Positions 1 to 9,118 of a stretch of DNA of 15,609 nt are shown one piece after another. The notes under the pieces were generated by a model. The model ran no database searches. It saw nothing but the letters and a program-made list of their open reading frames with translations, and was not told where the DNA came from. The translations under genes were made by a program, and so were the position numbers. The DNA comes from Tieghemiomyces parasiticus (Eukaryota; Kickxellomycota; Dimargaritomycetes; Dimargaritales; Dimargaritaceae). The stretch's first letter is position 1. Each line of letters opens with the position of its first letter. The DNA lies in NCBI GenBank assembly GCA_027575765.1, contig JANBPT010001055.1:1-15609 (forward strand), written 5' to 3'.

Positions 1-206
1 TGGTCCTGGCTGTACTCAAAGATGTGCACCTGGTCAAACTCCTTGAGCATGTCGATGCAGGGCGCGTGCTTGTTCATGACGCCGCAGTAGACCTTCTCAA
101 TCATGTTCTTGGCCGAGCCCTGGAGCATGGTCATGACCATGCTGCAGGCGCCCCAGGAATCGCAGGGCAGGACGCAGAGGGTGAACTTGTGGGCGATGGA
201 GGCCAT
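1..206 (-). CDS. N-terminal part of an unrecognised protein, Rossmann-like; runs off the left edge
   Basis: Read on the minus strand from an ATG at 206-204, this gives 68 codons with no stop up to the window edge, so only the N-terminus is present. The start sits in a strong context (GCCATGG). Codon third positions are almost all G or C, unlike the flanking DNA, which supports real coding. The protein begins MASIAHKFTLCVLP, and about residues 7-30 look like a first beta strand, a short loop and a helix. A second strand follows (EKVYCGVMNK), then a helix and a third strand (QVHIFEYS). That order fits a Rossmann fold such as the NmrA-like NAD(P)-binding proteins, but the usual Gly-rich loop is replaced by DSWGAC, so dinucleotide binding is doubtful. 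The residues are unusually rich in Met and Cys. No signal peptide is visible. I cannot name the product; the fold call is an inference. Confidence 0.72.
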   Translation of the reverse strand, partial: MASIAHKFTLCVLPCDSWGACSMVMTMLQGSAKNMIEKVYCGVMNKHAPCIDMLKEFDQVHIFEYSQD

Positions 207-340
207 GGCGGTGGTAGTGGGTGGGTGATGGGGTGAAGTCAGAGGGGATTGGTATGGATGATGAAGGTAGAAAGTAAGAGACTGGTAGGTGGCTGCTGCT
301 GTGCCTCTATATGGCGGCAGGGAAGTGGCCTTTTATAGCG
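207..340 (-). promoter_or_regulatory. TATA-type core promoter and leader of the left partial gene
   Basis: On the minus strand a perfect TATAAAAG lies at 337-330, about 124 bases upstream of the ATG at 206. Transcription would therefore start around 300, giving a leader of roughly 90-100 bases. The leader is strongly pyrimidine-rich on the sense strand and holds no upstream ATG between the TATA box and the gene start. TATA box, CT-rich leader and strong start context together resemble the promoters of well-expressed fungal genes. The expression level is an inference. Confidence 0.6.
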
Positions 341-1000
341 GATGGGGCACGCATGTTGAGTTGCTCGTTGATGGTAGGGTGTACCTAGCCGAAGCATGCC
401 AAAGTTACAAAACGACATCCTCAGTAACCGCGAAGAATACTGCGTTTATCAATGCAATGACACCCGTGGCTGCTACTCTTCTCCACCGCAGTGATAGATA
501 TGCCTATCGCCACCTGGACACCAGCAATAAAGCTCTGCTAGAGTGTGATATAGACGCGGATAACAGGGAGGGGGCTATTTTCGCTAAAGGCGAGGTACGG
601 TTTGATCCCTTTGGTCGTAGAGCCTTACGCAACTTATTAGAATTTCCTCTTTCACCCGCCACAAAGGCCATTTGCCGGGGGTCGACCGGCACCATACAAC
701 GCTGGATTTTGATGGGGTCGGCTCTTTCATAGCCATATACTATGCCTTGAATCGCATGTAATCAAGTGGCGAAGGGCTGTCATGAGCCAACGACCTACTC
801 AATGCTATCCATTCTTGGCACCATAAGGGCCCAACTCTACAGAGATCTGCAGACACCGAGTGCGGTCTCAGGGCTCTCCATGTAGTGCACTACTTCCCCG
901 CAAGACGACAGCTCCACTGTAAGCACTGATAAACTGTGGCTGGCCATTAATCTCGTATGCGACCCCCTATCAGTGCAGAGTACATTTTTTATCAGGCAGC
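341..1000. other. Divergent intergenic region, no gene supported
   Basis: This stretch lies between two divergently transcribed genes and should hold the upstream control elements of both. I see no repeats, no RNA gene and no convincing coding exon. A plus-strand open frame of 147 codons covers 289-732, but it opens on GTG, runs over the TATA box of the neighbour and shows no recognisable domain. I treat it as chance. Confidence 0.5.
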
Positions 1001-1104
1001 TCCCTTTCCCGGTTCGTTTCGACCCACATTGCTCATTCTTTCGCACTTCTTACCTACTTACCATCTCTGAGCCTGTGCATCCCTCGCCTGTCATTGACGT
1101 TAGC
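1001..1104 (+). promoter_or_regulatory. Pyrimidine-rich leader/core promoter of the BOD1/SHG1-type gene
   Basis: The 100 bases before the ATG at 1105 are rich in C and T on the sense strand (for example CTCCCTTTCCC at 1000-1010 and TTCTTTCGCACTTCTTACC at 1036-1054). This is a common core-promoter and transcription-start pattern in fungi. No TATA box is obvious. The open frame extends upstream in phase to 973, but that part reads like a leader rather than protein, and the family domain begins right after the ATG at 1105, so 1105 is taken as the start. Confidence 0.45.
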
Positions 1105-3257
1105 ATGACTCCGGACCGTATCCTGCAACAACTTAAACAATCGGGTGCCTTCGATGAGCTTCGGGAGAAGCTGCTCCAGGACTTTCAGTGCGATGTAGGT
1201 TCCGTATTCCCTCGCATGCCCGGCCGCCATGCCTGGCGTGCTGCAGGCCTTCGATAGCAGGGCGGGACTGATACATACCTGAGCCGATACTATCGCTGGG
1301 CTTAGTGGTTGACCCGCGACTGATGTTGACTCGACCCTTTCCCGCCACACATTTGACCCGGTCCACTCGAACCACAGGCGTCCTGTGCGGAGCTTCGGGA
1401 AGATATTGCTGCCATCACGCAAGATGTAGCCCGGCATAGTTCTCAGCACCAACTCCGTAACCGGCAGCACTTCCTTGGCCAGGTGCGCGACCACATGTCG
1501 AGGTAAAGCGGAAGGAGGCGGCATGCTACCCACGACGGCTCTTCGGCTTGTGTTCGAATGTGGGGATGTCCCTCTGAATACTCCTGACAGACGGTGCTCT
1601 GTTCACTAACTACGCCAAACCTCGATAACCACTGATTCGCAATTTCCTTAGACACCAAACGCACTCCAGGATCCGCAAAACCGTGCGCGCCAAGTTCCTG
1701 GAAAGCGAGATGTATACCGACCTAATTCAGCAGCGGATCGACCAGGCGCTGGCGCTGGTCGAGAGGCAAGATTCTTACGAGGCGAACCCGACAGTCTCAT
1801 CAGCTCTGGGGCATTCCCGCTCTGATTCCACCCATCGACCACCGCAAGCCAATGGCACCCTCGAGAACGGCCACGCCGCCGCCACCAATGGCGCGTCTAA
1901 GCCCGTGCCATTGCGGCCTGCACAGATCCTACAGTCGCTACTCCAAAGCACGCCGTCGGGCAATACGCCGGGTACTACCGTCGCGGACCACACAGGGACA
2001 CGTAACAGCCATGCGCCGCTAGTCTACCATGCACGGGTCGGCCACACCGTCGCCGTGTTCCTCCCGCCGACTAACCTCACCGACCCGAGCACTGGGGCCA
2101 TCGCGGTCACAGGCCATCCGGACCCACGCAACGATCGCTGCTTGCTGATGACCGTCGCTGCCCTTCAGAAGGATGAACCCCGCTTTACCGTTCGTCGGAC
2201 CAGCGGGCCAGGCCAGACCTGGGATGTTGTGTCCACCCGCGTGGTCCCACTCAATGCTCGAGAAGCCTTCGCCGTAAGGGATACCGTTTTTTCAGTGGCG
2301 CGAGATTCGGATGATAGTGACGACTTTAGCACCGAATTGCAGCGCGGGCGCGTGGCCAGGGTGTTTCCGGTAAGTATGAGACCTAGGATGGTATATATAT
2401 ATATATATATATATCACAGGCCCTATGAACCTGTCTGCCAGAGCCAGAGGTACAATTGTAGCTAAACGCCATCCTTACTCATGTTTTTTATATTCTTGGT
2501 CATACCAACATGCCAGCGATTTGCCCGGGTCAAGTTCCCAGGCGGCAAGTTATGCAACGTACCCGTGGGCCGGCTTTTTAAGGAGACCCGCGTGCAACGG
2601 CCAAAGGTAAGAGAGCCGTCGACCCTAAAACATAAAAGACCGCATAGTCAAGGTAAACTGGCGTGGTTTAACCCGATGACGTTCCCTCACGCTACCTCCT
2701 AGACCCAGCCGCCTACGGAAACCCCGATAGGTCCCAAGGTGTCCGAGGCCCCAGTAGTCTCCGATACGAGAAATACCAGTACTACACACACCACAAACGA
2801 CCAAACAGAAGCTTCACTCACATCATTTAGGATTGTGGGGCCGGTGGCTGCACCCAGCGTGGTCGAGGAAGCTGCCGATGCACCTCAGGAAGCCAGCGGG
2901 CCACTCAATAGTTCCGAGACAACTGCTACTTTACCAGCGGCCCCCGTGGAGCAACGGGTGTGTATCAAACCGACAGAAAATTCCAAGACCGAGCTGCAGG
3001 AAACTGTGCAGCCTCCTGAGGCCGGGCAGCCCGCCACGGCGGAAACAGTTGACGAGATCCGTCTACCGACCTCTCCAGCCATTGCGGTCCCCGAGAATAC
3101 CGTGCTAGATCCTATCAGTGAATCCGGTCTGCAGAATGGCTTCGAAGCACCCAATCTCGAGACCCACGGTGCTCCCCGCGAGGCTGACTATGTAGACTCT
3201 GATGATGACCTCACCAGCTTGTCGTCACTGGCTTCTGACATGTTTGACGGGTATTAA
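1105..3257 (+). CDS. BOD1/SHG1-domain protein with a tandem Tudor-like region (five exons)
   Basis: Exons by my reading: 1105-1194, 1378-1502, 1652-2369, 2517-2606 and 2703-3257 (TAA), giving about 525 residues. Residues 4-108 match the BOD1/SHG1 (COMPASS-Shg1) family: an opening helix ILQQLKQSGAFDELREKLL, then AELREDIAAI, and a closing helical part IRKTVRAKFLESEMYTDLI ahead of QRIDQALALV. The domain is spread over three exons, and its frame and alignment are restored only by splicing, which strongly supports the model. Yeast SHG1 is a small subunit of Set1/COMPASS, the H3K4 methyltransferase; human BOD1 is the animal relative. Residues 112-196 are a Ser/Thr/Pro/Asn-rich linker. Residues 199-272 (VGHTVAVF to TRVVPL) and 277-333 (DTVFSV, GRVARV, ARVKFPGG, NVPVGRLF) look like two Tudor-type barrels, as in SGF29. 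The aromatic cage is not evident. Residues 342-502 are disordered and rich in Glu, Pro and Thr; the tail is acidic and Ser-rich (YVDSDDDLTSLSSL). Nuclear action is inferred. The family call is firm, the Tudor call moderate. Confidence 0.85.
1195..1377 (+). other. Intron 1 of the BOD1/SHG1-type gene
   Basis: Donor GTAGGT follows codon 30 (GAT), phase 0; the acceptor is ACCACAG at 1371-1377, the first AG after plausible branch sites such as CTGAT and TTGAC. Removing 183 bases joins FQCD to ASCAELRED, as the BOD1/SHG1 domain requires. Read through without splicing, the frame stops within the intron. Confidence 0.75.
1503..1651 (+). other. Intron 2 of the BOD1/SHG1-type gene
   Basis: Donor GTAAAG follows CGAG at 1499-1502 (phase 2). 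The preferred acceptor is TTTCCTTAG ending at 1651, with CTGAT at about 1632-1636 as branch site. A second acceptor, CTCCAG ending at 1669, is in the same phase and would shorten the protein by six residues (HQTHSR). Both keep the downstream IRKTVRAKF helix in frame. The exact acceptor is uncertain. Confidence 0.65.
2370..2516 (+). other. Intron 3 of the BOD1/SHG1-type gene, carrying a TA microsatellite
   Basis: Consensus donor GTAAGT follows VARVFP (phase 0). The acceptor TGCCAG ending at 2516 comes after a T-rich tract and leads into RFARVKFPGGK, completing the second barrel-like unit. Nearer AGs, including the CAG just after the TA repeat at 2417-2419, all lead to early in-frame stops. Confidence 0.72.
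2392..2414. repeat. (TA)11 dinucleotide microsatellite inside intron 3
   Basis: Twenty-three bases of uninterrupted TA repeat begin 22 bases after the intron 3 donor. It is the only clear microsatellite I see in the window. Its length is likely to vary between strains. Confidence 0.95.
2607..2702 (+). other. Intron 4 of the BOD1/SHG1-type gene
   Basis: Donor GTAAGA follows QRPK (phase 0); the acceptor is CTCCTAG ending at 2702, the first AG after the likely branch area (TTTAAC, ATGAC). The intron is 96 bases, a multiple of three, and reads open until its own final TAG. An alternative CAG acceptor at 2708 stays in frame and would drop two residues. Confidence 0.65.
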
Positions 3258-4360
3258 TGAGTGGTCATCCTATAATTCTACTGGATTACTCTGCAGTTCC
3301 CTGACTCGTCTAGCCTGATCTGTCCTGCGCAGCCAGCCCGAGGGAGTATTGGAGGGGGGGAACTTTTGTTGTGCGACCACGGTAAATCCCTGATGTACCG
3401 TTTGTATCAGTAACTTTTAATTCGGTAAGGCTAAGTACTGGGATTAGGATTTTCTTAGTGCAATGAAGGATTTACGACATGGAGCCGGTTTATTACGGCT
3501 CTGCTGCGCGTATCTCGGCTTGTCTTGTCTGTGCATTTAGCTCCAACGGACGGATCCTGCCGGGTCTGTCATAGCTCACCGTCTCCTGGTCATCATTATG
3601 CGCATCTCTATTCAATCAGCTAACAATGTCAGCGATGCACGCGGTCCGTGGCAACGGGATCCTCTCCGCCCGCAACGGATCGACGCTCATTCCCACCTTC
3701 TACCACATGTAACCTCTATGGTCAATGCAACACCGCCCTACACTGCATAAAGGGTGGGTTATGGAAATTATCCAGATATGTACTTTTTTTTTCGTGTGTG
3801 CCTGCTGAAACCCTTGCCAACTGGATGAGATGGGTGTCCGCCTCTGTAGCTTTAGTGCTTCCCTTTCAGTTGAGATTTCATCCACCTCTATATATTTCCT
3901 GATTAAGTTGGGACATAGCCCCATTACTGTCAACCCCATTTTCCGCATTAGTAGTGTTCAACATGATTGCAGTCGGGTAAAGCATATGCAAGCCTTCCCG
4001 TTTATCCTTCACGCTCCCCGAATGAGGGCAGCCTGAAATATTGTATTCCGGTACTTTGCGGAAGGACAGTTCATAAGATCCGGATATGGCCGATACGCTT
4101 AGAAAGCGGGAAGCCGGGTGCTGCACCCACGAGCTGAACGTTATCCCCATTTGGATACGGAAAGGTCGCCTCCGTTCGCTAATGTTTACCCCGTGTCCGA
4201 TCAATTTGCATACTTGTGGCCCAGGACTAGGCCAAAGTGAACGGCGGCGGAGTTCGCTTTGTTACTCTTCCTCCTTCCTCCTCAAGTTGCGGAGGAAGAT
4301 ACTCGGTCCGCTCGGGCTAATGGGGATGGCTCCGAGGCGTGGAGAACAGTGACCCCTGAG
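3258..4360. other. 3' flank of the main gene and start of a long gene-free region
   Basis: Past the TAA at 3255-3257 I find no AATAAA or ATTAAA in the next 200 bases, so the polyadenylation site cannot be placed. The stretch has a run of seven G (3354-3360) and a run of nine T (3784-3792). Open frames on both strands are short and without recognisable domains. Confidence 0.5.
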
Positions 4361-4935
4361 TTAAGATGTATGATACTAAATCATCCTCACCCCACAAAAA
4401 CAGCACTTCTACTACCACCCTCTATTGGGATAGAGGTCCCTTCCTGACCCCCCTCCCCCTTTCGCTTTCCCCATCCTTCCGATGAGTCCCTCCGTTAGAG
4501 AAACCAGGGCTGCCATCGATTAATTGTACGCCATGGGACGCTCTGGTCTCGGGTTAAGCCATACACGTTCTATTTTTGTTTTGTTCTTTGATTCACCACA
4601 TTTTGAACTCCACACCATTGCCGTCGGGACAGTCTATTTATTATGCTACATAGTAGCTCCGCTCTGACGTGGCATTAATGCTCTCAGTATCAACGACCCA
4701 TCGGTTCCCTCCGTGCACCCATTTCTTTTACCATAAAAATAAACAAGCAGCATTTCCGTTCCCTCTCACCATACTGTGGGTCTCTCCGCTACGAAGGGAC
4801 CCGGTGGCGGTATGGGCGAGGAATGGCTATAGTGCTTGTAGGAGCGGGTGGCGATGTGTGAAGCGGTGTGTAGGATGGCGTGTTGAAAGGAGGGGATTGC
4901 GAAGCGAGTGTGGGGGTGGGGGTGGGGAGAAAGTT
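4361..4935. other. Strand-skewed segment: pyrimidine tract, then purine/G-rich tract
   Basis: Bases 4437-4480 hold only four purines in 44 bases on the plus strand. The composition then flips: 4800-4935 is rich in G and A. A perfect 7-bp hairpin (CCTCTAT/ATAGAGG, loop TGGG) sits at 4419-4436, right at the start of the pyrimidine tract. The short open frames here (for example 4669-4941) follow the skew and look incidental. Confidence 0.5.
4892..4927 (+). other. G-rich cluster, possible G-quadruplex former
   Basis: G runs of five, five and four, separated by single T, cover 4912-4927, and a further GGGG lies at 4892-4895. Four runs with one long loop (16 bases) could form an intramolecular quadruplex on the plus strand. 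The three close runs alone would need a fourth from elsewhere. Function is unknown. Confidence 0.45.
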
Positions 4936-6578
4936 ACCTAGTTCCGCTCAAACGGGTCGACTGAGTCAGCCTAAAGTGGCAACCCGCCGTTTCCTGTTTC
5001 TTCTCCATGAGGGGTAAGGATCACCATTATGGCCTAATAAAGGTGGTATTGGGACTACGGCCGAACAGCACTGAGGGTATTTGGAACCGCCTATTGCGAA
5101 GTTGAGAAGTAAACCGCAGTTTTCGCCAAGCCGCCGACTGTAGCACCTCTCTTGAATTTGGACCTCGATTCCAGACGTGCCGCGTGGCCCCGTCGGCTAC
5201 AGAGAACGAATAATAAAAGGTGAAATGCAGCACAACCCGAATACGCCGGGATTACCGACATGTGGGCGGAATGTGCCACCAGCTCAACAGTGAAACGGTG
5301 TCGAGGGAACTACCAATCGGACCACACCTGAAGTTCGCACAACGCTCATATCCGACACCGACCGGCTTGAATGACCACCACCTTCCCTTTCTCATTAGAC
5401 GTATTTTCATTCGATTCGTACTGGCCACTGGTTAATGAAAAGATGAACAGGTCGATAGGTGTCTTCCCGGTGTCGTGACGCGTCGCTTAGTAGCCCAAAA
5501 AAGGGAGTATGAATGACATGATTTAATTATTTGACGAGTATCCTGCGCTCAGCCGGCTTGACTTCAAGGGTGCGAAATGAGGGGCCAGCCCCCAGTTCAC
5601 TGTGGTTCTTTTTCCCGAGGGCCAAAGGAATTCATCAACCCTCACATATCTACACACGTATTTGGGCCAGGGAAGTTCGAAATGAACCGCGAACTCGTCA
5701 GACTGTAAATCTTTTGTCTTCCTCGCAGTGGCCGGCTTGCCGCCGATGGTAAATATTTGTACCATTTTTGTCCGCTCACCAATCACGCCAGCGAGATGGA
5801 GAGCGTGTGCGTTCAGCCTGGCTTCCAATGTACGAACGGCCCATACGAAATGCTGTTTCATAGGCTGGAGCTAGGAGGAGGACGATGTTAATTTGACGCC
5901 GCGTAAAACGCTGCGGCTCTGGGCCTAGGAGGGTATTTGGCAGATAGCTATTCAGGAAATGGCGATATGAAGAGGGAGGAGAAATGCTAGACACCCTGGA
6001 CCTTGACTAGAAGCCCACGGCGGTTATCGATCAAACTTCATGGCATCGGAGAAGGGATACCCCGAAATCAGCTAGTGTGCTTATTAAATAACGCCTGGTT
6101 GCTGATCCAATGCAGTGAAATATTCGCTAGATCAATCAATGACACTAGGCTTGATGTACTGCCTACTGGGCACCGTATAATTTTCGTTGAGCAAGAAAAC
6201 TCGGCCAATTCTGTACCAAAAAAAAAATATCCTTTAGGAGGTGGGGATCTGCCATAACTAGTATTCAAAATTAAGGGAGGCTAGTGATCCGCCCGGGTCC
6301 CCCTAATGAAAGCGCCCCAGTTCATGGCAAACCTCCACCTCCTTCCACGTGCAAAGATTTCCGTCTTCAATGACGCTCCTTATCTCCTCGTGAACAATCA
6401 ATATCCAAGTAACTGTTTAACCTGAGGAATGGGAATGGAGGCCCTCCGAAACTTCGCACCTCCTGTTTTTAACTTGGTATGGCGTTTTTGGGAACCAAAG
6501 CCAGATGTAACGCTCAATCCAACCTCTGCCGATTCAATATTTTAAAGAGAAGATGACTTCTAAATACTAAAACGGGAA

Positions 6579-6600
6579 CATGATGTATCTTTACATCATG
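6579..6600. repeat. Perfect 9-bp hairpin
   Basis: CATGATGTA and its exact complement TACATCATG are separated by the four-base loop TCTT. It is the longest perfect short-loop stem I found in the gene-free region. In 12 kb one such stem is within what chance gives, so no function is claimed. Confidence 0.7.
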
Positions 6601-6917
6601 CCGCAGACTTAAACCACCCCGGGCAGCGTTGGCCGCGGCAACCGGCGATGTCTTGATGCGCTAGGGGGGAAATAATCTGACCCTCACCATGGTTACACCC
6701 CATTCCTACTCTCCATATTTATAGATTACTGGACGTTATAGGGCTGGGCACTGCTAATGTTCACATGACCACTGGATACTACTCAAAACGCGCCGAACGA
6801 AAAGCTCATGAAACAGTGCCGAGGAGAGAAATAGAAAGACTGGGGGTAGGCTAAGGGGGGCAGGTTAACGCCAAAAGCGGTAAGGCTGGAGATTGGGAAC
6901 CGCCAGACCCAGCGATA

Positions 6918-6931
6918 TACCACTAGTGGTA
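6918..6931. repeat. 14-bp perfect palindrome
   Basis: TACCACTAGTGGTA is its own reverse complement. Perfect palindromes of this size are typical sites for dimeric DNA-binding proteins, but about one is expected by chance in a region of this length and no gene lies close by. Confidence 0.6.
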
Positions 6932-8716
6932 GTGCTTAACAAGTTAGGTCACAGTTTAGTGGCAGAAGGGACGAATTCTGGTTAGAGTGTATAAAGCGAT
7001 AAGGGATAGAGCCGTACTGGCGAGTTGTAGAGTTATAGCTTGTACAGTTATAACCTGGGTTAAAATTCCCAAATAAACATATCGTCAGCGACCCTCATGG
7101 GTGCATGTCGAAATATTTTCTTAATAGTAGGATCAGGTCGGTCAACAATGCCCCGAGCTGGACAACCACGGTCTACACCAACTCTGGCCGTCATTGTACT
7201 ACATGGGTGGAAGGGGGGAGGCTATATGAAGTCAAAATAATAAAACGAAACACTTCAAAACATTTACACTTGTCCGGGCACCCTCGGTCAATCATGAAAA
7301 TCATGCTAGTCCTATTATCATGGCTCGGTTAACTGGTCATCGTAGCCCAGTGAGCCTGGTAATCAGGGGCGTTAGTCGGCAAAAATCATTTCCTGGTTTA
7401 TATATTCTGTTGGTGGGAATGTTTGGCAAAGCATCAAACAGACCTTCCTAATCACCGGACCGCCTAAAGCTCGACATTCTCTTACTCACTCCTCTAGCAA
7501 GCTATGGTAGTAAGCGCAGCTCGGACCCTATCACGCAACGTGCCAAATTGGCTATTCTTAGTTTCCGGCATTAGGTTGCAGGGCTTTGCCACCCGGTAAA
7601 CTTCTAATGGGACTGATGACCTCCATAACTTCAATGTGCATAAAGGCGACGAAATTTTAAATTGGAATATGATAGAGCCCCTTCCTCACCCCAAGCAAGT
7701 GCAGTCGATACTATAATGTTTTTAAAACCACTGTTTAAGATCGTATGGAAGAAGTCATCTCTTAACTTCCTTCCAACCGTCCCGTGATAACGATGGACAT
7801 GCTCAATGTGTAATATCTTTATTAGAGTCAGCCGAGTTTGGCTGTTGTATCCTACCATGCTAGAATACTGCGTCTGAGTTAGCGGTACGTCAGTCCCGCG
7901 TTGGGTTAATGTGATTCGGTTTCTGCATTCTGTGCTATCATTCCTACTTCTACTTTATTATTATTCACGGCCATCCGTAACAGTAAATGGGGAGGGTGAA
8001 AGAAAAGTAAACAATGTTTGTCGCACGTCCAATGGTTTGTCGCGATGGAGTCTTCCGTAGTCAGGTCTTCCCACCCTTCGGATCACGTGTAGTAATAATC
8101 CGACATTCCTGGTTACATTTTTGGAGGCAAATACTTTCAGATTGTGGGCCGTTGTCGAAATGAAGGGGGGAGAGACATTAGGTTATGGTATGCCTATCCG
8201 GCGGTGGTACATGGTAGCTGTAAGGAGGCGGTCACCATACACCCCTTTCTCGAAGGAACAGAGCACATAAATGGGGTACTGCTCGAAAGACTAGGAAGTA
8301 GAGGAGAGAGATATTTCCCCCTCTCGCACCCATTGAAGCGCCCTAATTCGCAATAACGCATACAACGAAGCCGTGTGCTTGGCGGGGGACCTCGCCACAC
8401 CAATGTACAGTCCTACTCGGGAACTATAGGTACCTTGGACTCGCCGTAATAGGTAGAGAAACCATCATAGCAAGGTCCTGATATAAGATCACCTTGGCAG
8501 GCGTGTGTACTTTCCCGCGTCCGTCGCCGTATAGTATTAACGAGGAGGGGGCATCTGTACTGGTTAGTTTGTCGGCTGTCGTTCATTTTTCGCTAGGGTT
8601 AGGCACAACACAGCACACATCGGACCCGAAGACCCGCTGTAGACAATTTGAAAATATGCTAAGGGATGATGGGAGTTATCAAGTCTGTTGGCTTGAAAGC
8701 TCGATTTTCGGCATAT

Positions 8717-8870
8717 AGCTATAAAAAAAAAAGTCTGCCAGACGTCATTGCGATGGCACCTTAAACCTAACGCAGATTGCGCACCGAATTGTGGCGGAGC
8801 TGACCTAGCCTGGGGAGGTGAAGTTTCGGCCGCGAGCGGCGTGGCGAGATGATAGCTTTTTTTTTTGAAG
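8717..8870. repeat. A10 and T10 homopolymer pair in opposite orientation
   Basis: Ten A at 8723-8732 and ten T at 8857-8866 lie 124 bases apart; the flanking bases include AGCTAT before the A run and ATAGC before the T run. Such a pair could pair as a long-loop stem or mark a nucleosome-poor segment. No target duplication or ORF supports a mobile element. Confidence 0.4.
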
Positions 8871-9101
8871 GGGCTATGTAGTGGCACCCAACGAAGATGC
8901 ACATGGTTCATAATTGGCTATCAGTGGCGAGGTCATGCCTGCGACATTCTAGAATTAATGAGGCTCTCACTACCTATCCTGATACAATTACATTTGGAGG
9001 TTTTCAAGGGGCCCTAGTTGGGAACTTACTATATTCATTCAGCCTGACTTGAAAAATCGGCGAGTTCCTTGGCGATGCCCTTGCTAGATAATGACACGAT
9101 A

Positions 9102-9118
9102 TAGTTCGGGTCGAACTA
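9102..9118. repeat. 7-bp hairpin with 3-base loop
   Basis: TAGTTCG, loop GGT, CGAACTA. Superficially like a tRNA T-arm because of the TTCG core, but there is no acceptor stem, anticodon arm or A box around it, so it is listed only as an inverted repeat. Confidence 0.6.

Larger units (their letters stand above)
4936..8716. other. Gene-free stretch, no supported coding or RNA gene
   Basis: Both strands carry only short open frames (up to 112 codons at 5523-5861, minus), with no recognisable domain or consistent codon bias. A run of ten A lies at 6218-6227 and a TATAAAG at 6990-6996 with no gene behind it. The hairpin at 6579-6600 and palindrome at 6918-6931 are listed separately. No tRNA-like internal promoter pair was seen. 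Confidence 0.5.

Noticed and set aside
289..732. 147-codon plus-strand open frame in the divergent promoter
   Set aside because: It opens on GTG, overlaps the TATA box and leader of the left gene, has no recognisable domain, and its length is within what chance gives.
973..1104. Upstream in-frame extension of exon 1
   Set aside because: The extra residues are encoded by a pyrimidine-rich leader and no ATG precedes 1105 in a good context; the BOD1/SHG1 domain starts directly after 1105.
1105..3257. Reading the locus as several separate unspliced genes
   Set aside because: The exon frames join in phase at consensus GT..AG sites and only the spliced form restores the BOD1/SHG1 domain and the second barrel-like unit.
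9102..9118. TTCG-containing hairpin as a tRNA T-arm
   Set aside because: No other tRNA arms, A box or CCA-proximal stem can be folded around it on either strand.
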